A stretch of DNA of 64,000 nucleotides from Enterococcus sp. DIV1094 (lineage in GTDB: Bacteria > Bacillota > Bacilli > Lactobacillales > Enterococcaceae): the NCBI RefSeq assembly GCF_017316305.2, contig NZ_CP147250.1, positions 1,508,001 through 1,572,000 on the forward strand. The letters are read 5' to 3'. Below the pieces are notes generated by a model that saw only the letters and a list, made by a program, of their open reading frames with translations, had not been told where the DNA came from and made no database searches. Positions 41,518 to 51,206 of this stretch are shown piece after piece. Each line of letters opens with the position of its first letter. The stretch's first letter is position 1. Position numbers and translations under genes: made by a program.

Positions 41518-44500
41518 CTATTTCTGATAATCTTGAATACCTTGTTCGGCCCATGAAGCACTATATTGTTCACCAGCTACAAGGTCATACTGTATCAATT
41601 GATAATCAGTAAAAAGTTGTTGCTGTTCTTTATGCAAGTCCTGAAGATGGATCATTTGTTTTTCTTCTGTAACGAATACTTGCTCTCCATTAAAACGATT
41701 AGACACGCTTTGTGTAGGATCGATTGTCAACGCAGGTAGTTGATTTGCTACATCTGTAAGCAGTGCATAATAAGGAGTCACTTTGATATTTGCTTGTTCC
41801 AATGCCATTGGAGCGAAATTGTTTGGTGAAACCACTTCTTTAAATAATTGATTGCTTTGTTCACGACTATATTTATTACTATAAATAAAATAATCAGTTT
41901 GTCGTTGCTCTAATCCATATCTTCTTGAATCATTTCCACTGTATAATGAGGGTAAGTGGTCCCCATAAAAAACAAAGGTGATCGGTTTTTCAATTTTATC
42001 GATTTCTTGAATAAATTCTTTGACTGCTTCATCGGTATAATGGAGACCTTGCATAAATGTTTGTAATTCGCTATATCTGCTTGCAATAACAGCGGTCCCT
42101 TCAGCTGTATAATTTAATTCATCATAATAATCATCATAAGGCATATGGTTTTGCATCGTGGTCAACTGGATGAATTGGGAAGACTCCAAGTTACTTTTCA
42201 ATACTCTCAACGTATCTTTGTAAGCAGATTCATCGGAAATATAGGGATTCCTTCCAATCGTATCTGTATAGGCTAATTCATCTGGACCATCTACATAATA
42301 AAACTGATCAAATCCAAATTTGTCGAAGACTTGTCTCCGGCGATAAAGAGCTGCTGTAAATGGATGGATAGCGATTTTTTCATCGAACAGATTAGTAATA
42401 TTTGGACTGATATCTTGGCGTTCAACTAATTGTGTGTAAGGAGTGACCAAGGAAGCAGATAGATTACTGATACTTAGACCAGTTAGCCCTTCCCATTCCA
42501 TATTGGCAGTTCCACCGCCATAGCCGACGGATAGCATCAATCCGCTTGTTTCCTCTGCCAGTTTACTTTTAACGAAAGGAATTGGATCATTGTGTACGGT
42601 TAGATTTGGTACACGGTCAGGATCACTGAAACTTTCACTTAGATTTAATATAATGGTTTGATTTGCTAACCATTCATTTCTTGTATGATTGATTTCTTGT
42701 GCCCGTGTATTATATCTTTCCATGATTTCATTAATGGCTTCTTCTGAATATCCTTCAGGCTTTTCCATGATTTGAATATCAATATTATTTAAAAATTGAA
42801 TGATCGGACCGTTGTCTTTTACGGCACTTTTTTGATCAAGGAATGTTTTGTTTACTCTAAATAAATTGAATAAAATAAATGAAGGTGAATTTTTTTGATT
42901 GATAAAAAACACACCAGAAAAACAGAATGATAATAAAAGAATTCCAATGATACGGCGTTTCCAATGAACGTTCACTGAATATTTTTTTTGTAAACGACGC
43001 TGCATGATCACACTGGTAAAGGTCAAGAAAATCAAAACAAGACCACCAGCAATGAACACGATCGGACTGACCATAGACATCAATTCAGATAGCCCAGCCA
43101 ACATTTTTAAATCAGATGGAAAGACAGGTTCCTCACGCATTTCCATTTTAAGGATAGTTGAAATGGTCAGCAGTAAATTAATGATCAAGGTTGCTGTAAA
43201 AGCGTACCAAAATCGATTAGCAAGTAGTAACAGCAAGAAAAAGAATCCCATAATAATCAAAACGGTCAAAACCATCGGGGCTTGTCGTTGAGTGAAAATT
43301 TCAAGTGCAATTTTGATTGATTGTTTCCAAGTTTCTCTTTGCTCCAATAAAAATATTTGTGTAAATGTGAACAAATAGAAAAAGAGTGCAACGAAAAAGT
43401 AGCTTTTGTGACTAACTATCCAGTTTTTAACTCCATGACATTTGGCAGCAAGTTCATCGAGGGAATCAAAAGCAAAGAATTCGATCAGTCGTTGGACGAA
43501 TCGGATTTTTTGTAGATAAAATAGAACGATACATAATAGTGAGACAGCTAAGAGATAATAGCCGAAAAATTGTCCAAGGTTCAGTAACCAAGCTCTTCCA
43601 GAATTGGGGAATTCCCGCTTCATGAATACGGAGACACGATAGGTTACTAGGGACCAGTTACAAACGATTTGAGTAACGATCAAGAGCGTAGCTAGAAAAG
43701 TCCCCGAAGCTTTTAGTTTTAATTTTTCAGATATTAGTTCAAATGACAGAAAGGACGTGACGGTGTAATACATGGTAAAAAGTGAATGAGGCGTAATAAA
43801 CCGTGTAGCTGTATCTGCATTTCCTCGTACGATCAATGAAATTTGAACCATAAATAGAATCGTTCCCACTAAAAACAGTAAAGCAATAAAAGCTTGAGGG
43901 ATTTTAAAACGAATTTTTTCGTCCCATTTCCATTTCTTTAGCCCATAGCCAAATAAAAATAGATAGAAAATCCAGATAATATTGTTGCCATTTTGTAAAG
44001 CAAAGGGATCTTTATTGAACAGTGTTGAACTACCTACCAGCAGCAAGGTTGAAAATAATAAAAATCTTTTTATTGTAGGTGAAGGTTGCTTTTCTAAAAA
44101 ACGGATGACATAAGGGATGCTGATGAAAAGTAAAATACAAGATACGGCATAGGTCAAATAGTTTTGACTGATTGGTGTAAATAGCAACCAATAGTCTCTT
44201 AGATTCAATACATTAGACTGAACATAAAAAAAGATATTCGCAACTAAAGCAGACAAGATATAAATGAATGAAAACCTGCTTAAGTAATGATAGACTTTCA
44301 ACTGTGCAATTTTTTTATAATGATACCCCAGATAAAGTGGAATTAAGTTGGTCCCAATAACAACAGTCGCTTGTAAAAAGGAATAAAGATAAAACCTTCC
44401 GGGATTAATGGAATATGCAGGAATCGTTATTGCAGAATTTAGCACTCTTTGCAAAATGATCATCGCACAGGCAATAAAAATAGTTAGAGAGCCGTAATCT

Positions 44501-44520
44501 TTTCTATATTTTTTTCTCAA
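41518..44520 (-). CDS. LTA synthase / MdoB-like phosphoglycerol transferase family membrane protein, 1000 residues
   Basis: A large membrane section (about residues 1-540, at least 14 hydrophobic segments) is followed by an extracellular sulfatase/alkaline-phosphatase-fold domain (about 600-960). Catalytic motifs resemble LtaS/MdoB: Glu in LNLSESFSDP, Thr in GYGGGTANMEWEGLTG, and Asp-His in FVFYGDHLPSLY. It is longer than LtaS (about 650 residues) because of an added N-terminal membrane module, resembling enzymes that decorate wall polymers. TTG 44520 is chosen because AAAGGTG lies 8 bp upstream, whereas GTG 44532 would overlap that site. The substrate is not known. Confidence 0.88.
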   Translation of the reverse strand: MRKKYRKDYGSLTIFIACAMIILQRVLNSAITIPAYSINPGRFYLYSFLQATVVIGTNLIPLYLGYHYKKIAQLKVYHYLSRFSFIYILSALVANIFFYVQSNVLNLRDYWLLFTPISQNYLTYAVSCILLFISIPYVIRFLEKQPSPTIKRFLLFSTLLLVGSSTLFNKDPFALQNGNNIIWIFYLFLFGYGLKKWKWDEKIRFKIPQAFIALLFLVGTILFMVQISLIVRGNADTATRFITPHSLFTMYYTVTSFLSFELISEKLKLKASGTFLATLLIVTQIVCNWSLVTYRVSVFMKREFPNSGRAWLLNLGQFFGYYLLAVSLLCIVLFYLQKIRFVQRLIEFFAFDSLDELAAKCHGVKNWIVSHKSYFFVALFFYLFTFTQIFLLEQRETWKQSIKIALEIFTQRQAPMVLTVLIIMGFFFLLLLLANRFWYAFTATLIINLLLTISTILKMEMREEPVFPSDLKMLAGLSELMSMVSPIVFIAGGLVLIFLTFTSVIMQRRLQKKYSVNVHWKRRIIGILLLSFCFSGVFFINQKNSPSFILFNLFRVNKTFLDQKSAVKDNGPIIQFLNNIDIQIMEKPEGYSEEAINEIMERYNTRAQEINHTRNEWLANQTIILNLSESFSDPDRVPNLTVHNDPIPFVKSKLAEETSGLMLSVGYGGGTANMEWEGLTGLSISNLSASLVTPYTQLVERQDISPNITNLFDEKIAIHPFTAALYRRRQVFDKFGFDQFYYVDGPDELAYTDTIGRNPYISDESAYKDTLRVLKSNLESSQFIQLTTMQNHMPYDDYYDELNYTAEGTAVIASRYSELQTFMQGLHYTDEAVKEFIQEIDKIEKPITFVFYGDHLPSLYSGNDSRRYGLEQRQTDYFIYSNKYSREQSNQLFKEVVSPNNFAPMALEQANIKVTPYYALLTDVANQLPALTIDPTQSVSNRFNGEQVFVTEEKQMIHLQDLHKEQQQLFTDYQLIQYDLVAGEQYSASWAEQGIQDYQK

Positions 44521-44766
44521 AATCGTAAACACCTTTCAAATATTGTACATAAAACAAAAAATGATAGCCTTTTCAAAGAAAGGCAGATAACAATATCCTA
44601 ACTTAGAACATAACGAAATTCAATATAGAATCAATGATAACTGTGGTTATTTGTAGGGTTGTTGAGAAAATAAACACAAAAGTCGAGAGTTGACTCCTTC
44701 ACCAAGAATTTTTAGAGAGATATTAGGAGAAGAATCGCATGGAGTAGTTTATTTCATAAAACATAA

Positions 44767-45075
44767 GTGTTAGGGTATGGAACAGCGCTAGCTGAAACGA
44801 TTCCTTTTAAAGCAGATGTCGTGATCGATAACCATGGGGATGTTGGCGATGCTTGTTGTGAGCTAACCGGATTATCACAAAAAGTCGGACCTTCTTCTAC
44901 GGTCATTGGTGCGTCAATTCTCAATACGATCATTGTAGAAGTTTGTGAACGGTTGATTGCTGAAGGAATCGAACATCCACCGATCTTCTATTCTGCTAAT
45001 ATAGATGGTGGGGATCAATTGAATGCCGAATTATTTGAAACGTATAAAGAAGCAATTCATTATCAATTAACTTAA
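44767..45075 (+). pseudogene. Remnant of a UPF0309-type SIS-domain protein (C-terminal part)
   Basis: An open reading frame of 102 codons begins mid-domain (ETIPFKADVVIDNHGDVGDA, then QKVGPSSTVIGASILNTIIV, ending with FYSANIDGGDQLN). This matches the C-terminal half of UPF0309/SIS-domain sugar-phosphate-binding proteins of about 240 residues. The N-terminal half, including the first SIS strand and ribosome site, is missing; upstream frames are closed by stops. So the gene has been cut by a deletion and is probably not functional. The neighbours (LTA-like protein, DUF998 protein) do not suggest a partner. Confidence 0.78.
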
Positions 45076-45150
45076 CCTAAGTTGACGTGAGTCATTGATT
45101 TTGGCAGGATAATCTTACGTAATAGTAGAGAAAGTAAACAAGTATTGCAA

Positions 45151-45206
45151 AAAAATTCTTACATTCTGAACCACTCAATGTGTCAGAATAGAAAGAATTT
45201 TTTTGT
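45151..45206. terminator. Terminator-like hairpin
   Basis: AAATTCTT.CATTCTGA and TCAGAAT.GAAAGAATTT with T7. Confidence 0.7.
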
Positions 45207-45268
45207 TTTGGTATTAAATTGAAAATGTTATTCTGTATATGAGAATAGAAAATAGAACGGAAGAGAAG

Positions 45269-45913
45269 ATGGACTTTTTGAGACGATATGGGATATATTT
45301 TTTATTTTTAGGCGTGTTGAGTGATTTTTCGACACCCTATGTTCTGGGGTTGTTCTACCCAGGGTTAGATCAATTGACAATGCCGATCAGCGTGTTTGGT
45401 GACGTAGCAAGTCCAGTGCGAGGGTCTTTTCTTATTTTTTCTGTTATTTCAGGAATCTTGTTTGTTTTATCCTTACCTGCACTGTATACGTCATTTGCAA
45501 ACATATCTACTCGTTTAGCGAAGTGGTTAGTGGTTTCATTAAGCTTTTATGCGATCGGAGACTGCCTGTTTACAGGCTTGTTTAGTCTCAATACACAGGC
45601 TACTTCATGGGATTTTTCATCGTGGGTGCATAATATTGGTTCTAGTTTAGGTTATACTGGATTTCTTTTATTTCCAGTTTTTGCTTTGTTGCTTTATCGA
45701 AAAGAGGCAGATCAACCAATCGGCAGAAGTTATGTCCTCGTAGTAATTTTGAGTTTGCTTAGTGCGTTGATTTACGGATTGGCAAGGATACCCGTGCTGA
45801 ATCATCTTCCAATTTTAGATAAACTAGGTTTTTGTCAAAGATTAAGTTATTTCTTCAATTATTTAGCGATTCTATTGGTAGGGATCAAACAACTAAAACG
45901 AGTGAAGAGGTAG
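45269..45913 (+). CDS. DUF998 family membrane protein
   Basis: 214 residues if started at ATG 45269 (GGAAGAG upstream); 224 if at ATG 45239. Six membrane helices. Features of DUF998: YFLFLGVLSDFSTPYVLGLF with LTMPISVFGDVASPVRGSF after the first helix, and LSFYAIGDCLFTGLFSL in the middle. The function of the family is unknown. It stands alone, between the pseudogene and a PTS regulator gene, and ends just before a very long hairpin. Confidence 0.8.
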   Translation: MDFLRRYGIYFLFLGVLSDFSTPYVLGLFYPGLDQLTMPISVFGDVASPVRGSFLIFSVISGILFVLSLPALYTSFANISTRLAKWLVVSLSFYAIGDCLFTGLFSLNTQATSWDFSSWVHNIGSSLGYTGFLLFPVFALLLYRKEADQPIGRSYVLVVILSLLSALIYGLARIPVLNHLPILDKLGFCQRLSYFFNYLAILLVGIKQLKRVKR

Positions 45914-45983
45914 CTATTTTGTTGGAACAAATAGTTATTTCTATACAATCGAATAAGCAATCGCCCAGAAAAAACTTCTGGAG

Positions 45984-46036
45984 ATGAGCCGCGCAAGCTA
46001 AAAATAGGAGTTCTATTTTTGGCTTGCGCGGCTCAT
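45984..46036. terminator. Very long inverted repeat, 24-bp stem
   Basis: Left arm 45984-46007, loop GAGTT, right arm 46013-46036, one G-U pair. Core ATGAGCCGCGCAAGC. Unusually GC-rich for this genome. Only a weak T-stretch follows. Confidence 0.8.
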
Positions 46037-46094
46037 TTCTCAAAGGTAGGTGATTTTTTTATACCTTCTTTGAAAGAGGAGCAAGTGAGTTCGT

Positions 46095-46130
46095 ACTTTT
46101 CTGCCAACTTAATTGGCAGAAAGTTCTACT
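46095..46130 (+). terminator. Hairpin upstream of the PRD regulator gene
   Basis: ACTTTTCTGCCAA and TTGGCAGAAAGT with 5-nt loop, followed by TCTACTTTTTTATTT. Could be a terminator, or an attenuator in the leader of the next operon. Confidence 0.65.
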
Positions 46131-46183
46131 TTTTTATTTGAAAGCGCAAACATATACTTGGTTCAGAAAGGAAAATCAATCAT

Positions 46184-48265
46184 ATGAAAACTAGAACGGT
46201 TGAATTACTTCAAAGATTTCGATCTTATCACTATCCGATCAAAGCGGAACAATTAGCATTAGAACACCAAGTAAGTCAACGGACGATTCGCCAAGATGTT
46301 CTTGATGCAAACAGTTGGTTGCGGGCGCAACAATTAGCAGAAATCCAAACGATTCGAAAAAAGGGGTTTCTACTGCGTTTAAATAAAGAGGAAGAGAAAA
46401 GATTAGCAGACGCATTGGTTGCGTATCAAGAGGAGTTACTGAATCGTGATGAACGTACTTTTGATCTAGTGTTAGCGATTGCTTATGAACAACAGCCGAT
46501 TTATTTGAACCGTAAGGAAGAAGCATTCATGATTTCCAAAAGTACGATGGATGAAGATATGCGACGTTTACGAGCTGACTTGGTCAAATATGGCATTGAG
46601 ATTGTTAGCTATGGTAAACAAGGGTTGGTTTATCAAGGGGCAGAGCGTTCGATCAGGACGATGATTTATGACTTGATCAATAAGAATCTAGGGCGAATCG
46701 ATTTTTCAGCAAGAAATGACACGAAAGTCACAGCAGCTCAAAAAATTTTCCATCGCTATTTTCCGCTGTCAGAAATCAAAAAATTAGAAGCAATCTATAC
46801 AAACACTATGGTGAAACAAGAAGATGATATTTATAAAAATCAGTTACTGTTGTTTACGATGATTTGGATACAACGAGTCAGAAAGCATGAATTGATCTCA
46901 GCTATCAATTGGAAAAATCTCGCTGATGAGGAAAATCGTTTTTCTGAGTTTATTGAGCAGGTCATTGTTGACTTTGAATTGACGGACATTCCCCCTGTTG
47001 AACGAAACTATCTACGCTTTACGATTGAGACATTTAGCACAAAAGATATCAACAATTCTCTTGAATGGGTCCAAGCCCAATTGTTAACGATCCAACTGAT
47101 CAAGTTCGTGGAGGAACAAACCCATATTCCGTTTCATTTGAAAGAAGAAATACTGTGTGAAAATCTTTATAAACATATGACGGCTCTGATTGTTCGAATC
47201 AAACATCGCATCCAAGTGACGAATCCATTGAAAGAAAATATCCGAGTGAATTACGGTCCAATCTATGATGCCGTTGCTCTATTTGTGCCAACAATCGAAG
47301 AAGTAGTTGGTGGGCGGGTGATTGACGATGAACTGGCTTTTCTAGTCATCCATTTTTCAACGATCGCAAGCTCGATCAAACAGAATATTACGTATATTTA
47401 TAAATCAGTGGTGGTTTGTAACCATGGAGTGGCGACAGGCAATCTATTAGCAGAAAATTTAAAAGAGAAATTCCCGCAGATTGAAGTTGTTGCTGTATTG
47501 AGTTCAAAAGAAGCGGAGTTAGTCGATAAGTTAGATGTCGACCTGATTTTCAGTACGTTTCAATTGTCTGGTCAGAATAAACCGCTGCTTGTGTTGGAGC
47601 CTATTTTAACCGATGCGAATCGACCAATCGTCGCAGAATTTTTGTCCCTTCATCAAAAGGTCCAGCGGATGATTCCAACAGAAAATGGACAAACGGAACT
47701 ATTCGCCAATGTTTTACGAATCGTGGAAGAAAGCGGCGGCAAGATCGATCGTCCAATCTATACCAAACTAGAAACATTATTTGAGCAAAATCATTTAGAA
47801 ATCAATAAAAGGGAGATCCAACCAATGCTAAAAGACATTTTGACAGATAACCATATATTGATCCAAGAACACGCGGAAAATTGGCAAGAAGCTATTGAAC
47901 GAGTGGCTAAGCCATTACTGAAAGAAAACATCATTGAATCGAGTTACGTCGATGCGATGGTCCATGCAGTGGAAGAGTATGGGGCCTATATCGTCATCGG
48001 TAAACACCTGGCATTAGCGCATGCGAGACCAGAAGATGGTGTCAATAAGTTAGGGGTGAGTGTCGCTACGATCCGTCAGCCTATCGCTTTTGGAAATGAC
48101 GAGATGGATCCAGTAAAAATCATTTTCTGTTTAGCAGCAGTCGACTCGTATTCCCATCTGACGATCATGAAAGAGCTGATCGAGTTGATCAACGATGAAA
48201 CGAAATTGAATCGTTTGATCGAAAGTTCGAATGTGGATTCATTTAAACAACTACTATTTAAGTAG
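46184..48265 (+). CDS. PRD-containing PTS-linked transcription regulator (MtlR/BglG type)
   Basis: 693 residues. Order: HTH_11 (about 1-60, LALEHQVSQRTIRQDVL), a second HTH (about 85-150), PRD1 (about 190-280), PRD2 (about 295-400), an EIIB-Gat-like domain (about 405-490, VVVCNHGVATGNLLAENLKE) and EIIA_2 (about 540-690, with HLALAHARPEDGVNKLGVSV, whose His is the phosphorylation site). PTS phosphorylation tunes such activators to sugar supply. AGGAAAATC lies before ATG 46184. First gene of a six-gene operon; regulates the SgaB/SgaT-like transporter downstream. Confidence 0.92.
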   Translation: MKTRTVELLQRFRSYHYPIKAEQLALEHQVSQRTIRQDVLDANSWLRAQQLAEIQTIRKKGFLLRLNKEEEKRLADALVAYQEELLNRDERTFDLVLAIAYEQQPIYLNRKEEAFMISKSTMDEDMRRLRADLVKYGIEIVSYGKQGLVYQGAERSIRTMIYDLINKNLGRIDFSARNDTKVTAAQKIFHRYFPLSEIKKLEAIYTNTMVKQEDDIYKNQLLLFTMIWIQRVRKHELISAINWKNLADEENRFSEFIEQVIVDFELTDIPPVERNYLRFTIETFSTKDINNSLEWVQAQLLTIQLIKFVEEQTHIPFHLKEEILCENLYKHMTALIVRIKHRIQVTNPLKENIRVNYGPIYDAVALFVPTIEEVVGGRVIDDELAFLVIHFSTIASSIKQNITYIYKSVVVCNHGVATGNLLAENLKEKFPQIEVVAVLSSKEAELVDKLDVDLIFSTFQLSGQNKPLLVLEPILTDANRPIVAEFLSLHQKVQRMIPTENGQTELFANVLRIVEESGGKIDRPIYTKLETLFEQNHLEINKREIQPMLKDILTDNHILIQEHAENWQEAIERVAKPLLKENIIESSYVDAMVHAVEEYGAYIVIGKHLALAHARPEDGVNKLGVSVATIRQPIAFGNDEMDPVKIIFCLAAVDSYSHLTIMKELIELINDETKLNRLIESSNVDSFKQLLFK

Positions 48266-48283
48266 ATAGAAGGAGAGAGTGAA

Positions 48284-48586
48284 ATGAATAAATTGAATAT
48301 TTTATTTGTATGTGGAGCAGGACTAGGAAGTAGTTTTGCGGCTCAAATGTCAGCCGAGGATGTATTGAACAAACTAGGGGTAACAGCCAAGCTGGATCAC
48401 TGCGATATTTCTTCAGCGGTTTCAATGAAACCAGATGTGATCATTACCGCTGAGAATTTCCGTTCGCAATTTGAAAAATTTACGATTGATCCGACAACAG
48501 CCATGGTTTATTTAAAAAATATCGTGTCAAAAGTTGAGATCGAAGAAAAATTAACACCCGTTTTACAAAGTAAAGGAGCCATTTAA
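48284..48586 (+). CDS. PTS EIIB, ascorbate (SgaB/UlaB) family
   Basis: 100 residues. Phospho-Cys loop FVCGAGLGSSFAAQMSAEDV (Cys about residue 10), the mark of SgaB-type EIIB. AAGGAGAG precedes ATG 48284. It takes phosphate from an EIIA domain, probably that of a separate protein or the regulator's relatives, since no free EIIA gene is in the operon, and passes it to the substrate bound by the EIIC encoded next. Confidence 0.92.
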   Translation: MNKLNILFVCGAGLGSSFAAQMSAEDVLNKLGVTAKLDHCDISSAVSMKPDVIITAENFRSQFEKFTIDPTTAMVYLKNIVSKVEIEEKLTPVLQSKGAI

Positions 48587-48611
48587 TTAAGAAAAATTAG
48601 GGGGAGAGACT

Positions 48612-49901
48612 ATGGGCGTTATCAATTTCATCATTGAGAACATTCTGACACAAGCGTCAATCACGATTGCTTTGATTGCAATGTTAGGGCTGATTCTACA
48701 AAAGAAGTCAACTGGTCAAATTATTTCAGGTACGTTGAAAACATTGTTAGGGTTTCAAGTTTTAAGTGCCGGTTCAAGTATCATTGTTGGTAGCTTGACG
48801 TATTTTGGACAAATTTTTACAGAAGGATTCCAAATGGAGGGGATCATTCCATCCATTGAAGCCATCAACGGTCAAGCGATGAATGAATTAGGCTTAGGTA
48901 GAGATATCGCATTAACATTTTTAGCTATTTTTGTCTTTAATATTCTACTTGCTCGTTTTACTCGATGGAAATATATTTTCTTGACTGGCCAGGCAATCTT
49001 ATGGATGGCAACTATGACTACAGTATTTGGGTATTTCGCCGGCTTACGTGGCTTGGTCTTGATTTTAGTTGGTGGTTTTGTTGGAGCGGTTTTTGCTGTG
49101 GCGATGCCAGCAATCGCTCAACCAATCATTCGTAAGGTCACTGGTTCAAATGATATCGCTTTGGGGCATTTTTGTACGATCGGTTATTTATTTGAGGCTG
49201 GAGTAGCGAAAATCTTTGGTGAAAAAGGCGAGAACAAGAAATCGATTGAAGATATCAAGTTACCGGCTCATTTTGAATTTTTACAGGACACGTATTTATC
49301 GGTCATGGTGGTGATGGTGCCACTTTATATCGTGACAGTATTGTTTGCGGGTGAGACGTTTGCCGCGGAGTTATCTGGTGGTCAAAACTATATCATGTTT
49401 GCCTTCTTACAAGCCATCCAGTTTGTTGTAGGTGTCTATGTATTGCTTTCGGGTGTCCGTTTATTATTAGGTGAAATCGTGCCAGCATTTCGTGGAATTG
49501 CGATGAAACTAGTTCCTGATGCCATTCCAGCGTTGGACTGTCCTGTCTTTTTCCCATATAGTCCGAACGCAGTGATTTTAGGATTCATTACCACTACGAT
49601 CGGAACGGTCATTGCAATGTTTGTGTTACCAATGTTTGGTCTAGCGATGATTCTTCCAGGTATGTTGACGAATTTCTTTGCTGGTGGAACGGCAGGTATT
49701 TTCGGTAATGCAGTTGGTGGACGACGAGGGGCAATCATCGGTGGTATCGCTCATGGATTCTTTATCACGTTATTGCCAGCTTTACTGGTAACGATCTTCA
49801 ATTCGATGGGCTTTGTCAGTGCTACTGCAACGGATGTCGATACGGTAGTGGCAGCGTTACTTTACGCTTGGATCTTGAGTCCGATTTTAAAAGCATTCTA
49901 A
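48612..49901 (+). CDS. PTS EIIC, ascorbate (SgaT/UlaA) family
   Basis: 429 residues, about 11 membrane segments. Features of UlaA: TIALIAMLGLILQKKSTGQI near the start, a GHFCTIGYLFEAGVAKIFG segment (about 185) and ALDCPVFFPYSPNAVILGFI (about 306), then the Gly-rich FFAGGTAGIFGNAVGGRRG (about 356). GGGGGAG precedes ATG 48612. UlaA-type systems import L-ascorbate, but operon partners here (class II aldolase, no UlaD/E/F set) point to another substrate, such as a pentitol or related sugar acid. Confidence 0.9.
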   Translation: MGVINFIIENILTQASITIALIAMLGLILQKKSTGQIISGTLKTLLGFQVLSAGSSIIVGSLTYFGQIFTEGFQMEGIIPSIEAINGQAMNELGLGRDIALTFLAIFVFNILLARFTRWKYIFLTGQAILWMATMTTVFGYFAGLRGLVLILVGGFVGAVFAVAMPAIAQPIIRKVTGSNDIALGHFCTIGYLFEAGVAKIFGEKGENKKSIEDIKLPAHFEFLQDTYLSVMVVMVPLYIVTVLFAGETFAAELSGGQNYIMFAFLQAIQFVVGVYVLLSGVRLLLGEIVPAFRGIAMKLVPDAIPALDCPVFFPYSPNAVILGFITTTIGTVIAMFVLPMFGLAMILPGMLTNFFAGGTAGIFGNAVGGRRGAIIGGIAHGFFITLLPALLVTIFNSMGFVSATATDVDTVVAALLYAWILSPILKAF

Positions 49902-49917
49902 AATGAAAGTGGGAATC

Positions 49918-50313
49918 ATGATGTTTGGCTTCTTAAAAAAGAAAAAAGAGCAACCAGTAGAAATCGAGGAGCTTTCAATTGAAGAGAAAGAAGCGCTTCT
50001 TGCCGCAATCGAACAATTGAAAAAAGAAATCGATCAGACAGAAGAAATAGACCGATTAGCTAAATTATTCGAGGAAGTTGGGCTTAAATCCGCTGAGTTG
50101 GGGGACAAAGACCAAGCAATCGAGCAATTAGAAAAAAGTTTGTCATTGAAAAAAAGTATCAATGACGGCTATAAGAAATTGATGTCTTTATACAATGAAA
50201 AAAGAGCAGAAGCTGCGCGAGCAGGAGATGACCAAGGGATTGATCGCTACATGAGTAAAATGGACGACATGCGACAAATCGCTAAAAAACTAACGATTAC
50301 TGGAAATAAATAA
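49918..50313 (+). CDS. Small TPR-like cytoplasmic protein in the PTS operon
   Basis: About 131 residues from ATG 49918 (start uncertain; ATG 49903 or 49921 are possible). MMFGFLKKKKEQP is followed by a charged helical body with one clear TPR-like repeat (GLKSAELGDKDQAIEQLEKS; LKKSINDGYKKLMSLYNEKR). It sits between EIIC and aldolase genes with short spacings, so it is co-transcribed. It may scaffold the PTS or aldolase proteins; no catalytic motif is present. Confidence 0.7.
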   Translation: MMFGFLKKKKEQPVEIEELSIEEKEALLAAIEQLKKEIDQTEEIDRLAKLFEEVGLKSAELGDKDQAIEQLEKSLSLKKSINDGYKKLMSLYNEKRAEAARAGDDQGIDRYMSKMDDMRQIAKKLTITGNK

Positions 50314-50336
50314 GAATAAAGGTGGCTATATAAGAG

Positions 50337-51206
50337 ATGTATACGACATTAAAAGAAGTAACGAAAACAGCAGAAGCATTGAATTTCACAGTGGGGGCAT
50401 TCAACACCCATAATTTAGAGATGTTGCCGGAAATGTTACGGGCAGCAAAAGAAATGGGTGCGCCGATCATTATTCAAACAAGCGTGGATACGGCAAAATA
50501 TATTGGGATGAATGTTTTAGTCAATGTGGTTAAAACGATTGCTGAGGAAGAAATGGTTGACGCTGTTCTTCATCTGGATCATGCACGCGATTTCTCTGAT
50601 ATCAAACAAGCGATCGATAGTGGATATACTTCGGTGATGTATGATGGTTCGCATCTGCCTTTTAAAGAGAATATCCTGAAAACAAAAGCGGTGGTTGAGT
50701 ATGCCCATGCACACGGTGTATCAGTAGAAGGAGAACTAGGAACGATCGGTGGGACAGAAGAAGGAATCCATGTAGCAGAAGATGATAAAGTCTATACGAA
50801 GCCTGAAGATGCAGTGGAATTTGTGGCAGCAACTGGGGTAGACGCATTGGCGATTGCCATTGGAACGAATCATGGGCAATTCAAATCAAAAACAGAAGTC
50901 AATCTTCCACTATTGAAAGAAATCAACGCAGTGGTGGATGTTCCTTTAGTGATCCATGGCGGTACTGGTGTGAAAGAGGAAGATTATCCGGAGTTGATCA
51001 ATCATGGCATCCGCAAATTCAATGTTGGGACAGAGTTGCTAGTCAATTGGACCAAAACAGCAAAAGAAAGCTTTGGTGAAACGGAAGTCAGCAAGTCGTT
51101 GCGACATAATGTGATCCCAGCCAACGAAGCAGTAAAAGCAATCATTAAGCACAAGATAGGACTGTTTTTGAATACAGGAAGTGAGATTTATGCAGGAAAG
51201 AGCTAA
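50337..51206 (+). CDS. Class II fructose-bisphosphate/ketose-bisphosphate aldolase family
   Basis: 289 residues. Zn-binding and catalytic motifs: LHLDHARD (Asp/His, about residues 79-86), VEGELGTIGGTEEG (about 131), AIAIGTNHG (His ligand, about 173), PLVIHGGTG (His ligand, about 203) and FNVGTEL (about 226). The length and loops resemble GatY/KbaY/FbaA-like aldolases that split ketohexose mono- or bisphosphates into dihydroxyacetone phosphate and an aldehyde. Its place in the PTS operon implies that the imported sugar is turned into such a ketose phosphate. Confidence 0.9.
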   Translation: MYTTLKEVTKTAEALNFTVGAFNTHNLEMLPEMLRAAKEMGAPIIIQTSVDTAKYIGMNVLVNVVKTIAEEEMVDAVLHLDHARDFSDIKQAIDSGYTSVMYDGSHLPFKENILKTKAVVEYAHAHGVSVEGELGTIGGTEEGIHVAEDDKVYTKPEDAVEFVAATGVDALAIAIGTNHGQFKSKTEVNLPLLKEINAVVDVPLVIHGGTGVKEEDYPELINHGIRKFNVGTELLVNWTKTAKESFGETEVSKSLRHNVIPANEAVKAIIKHKIGLFLNTGSEIYAGKS

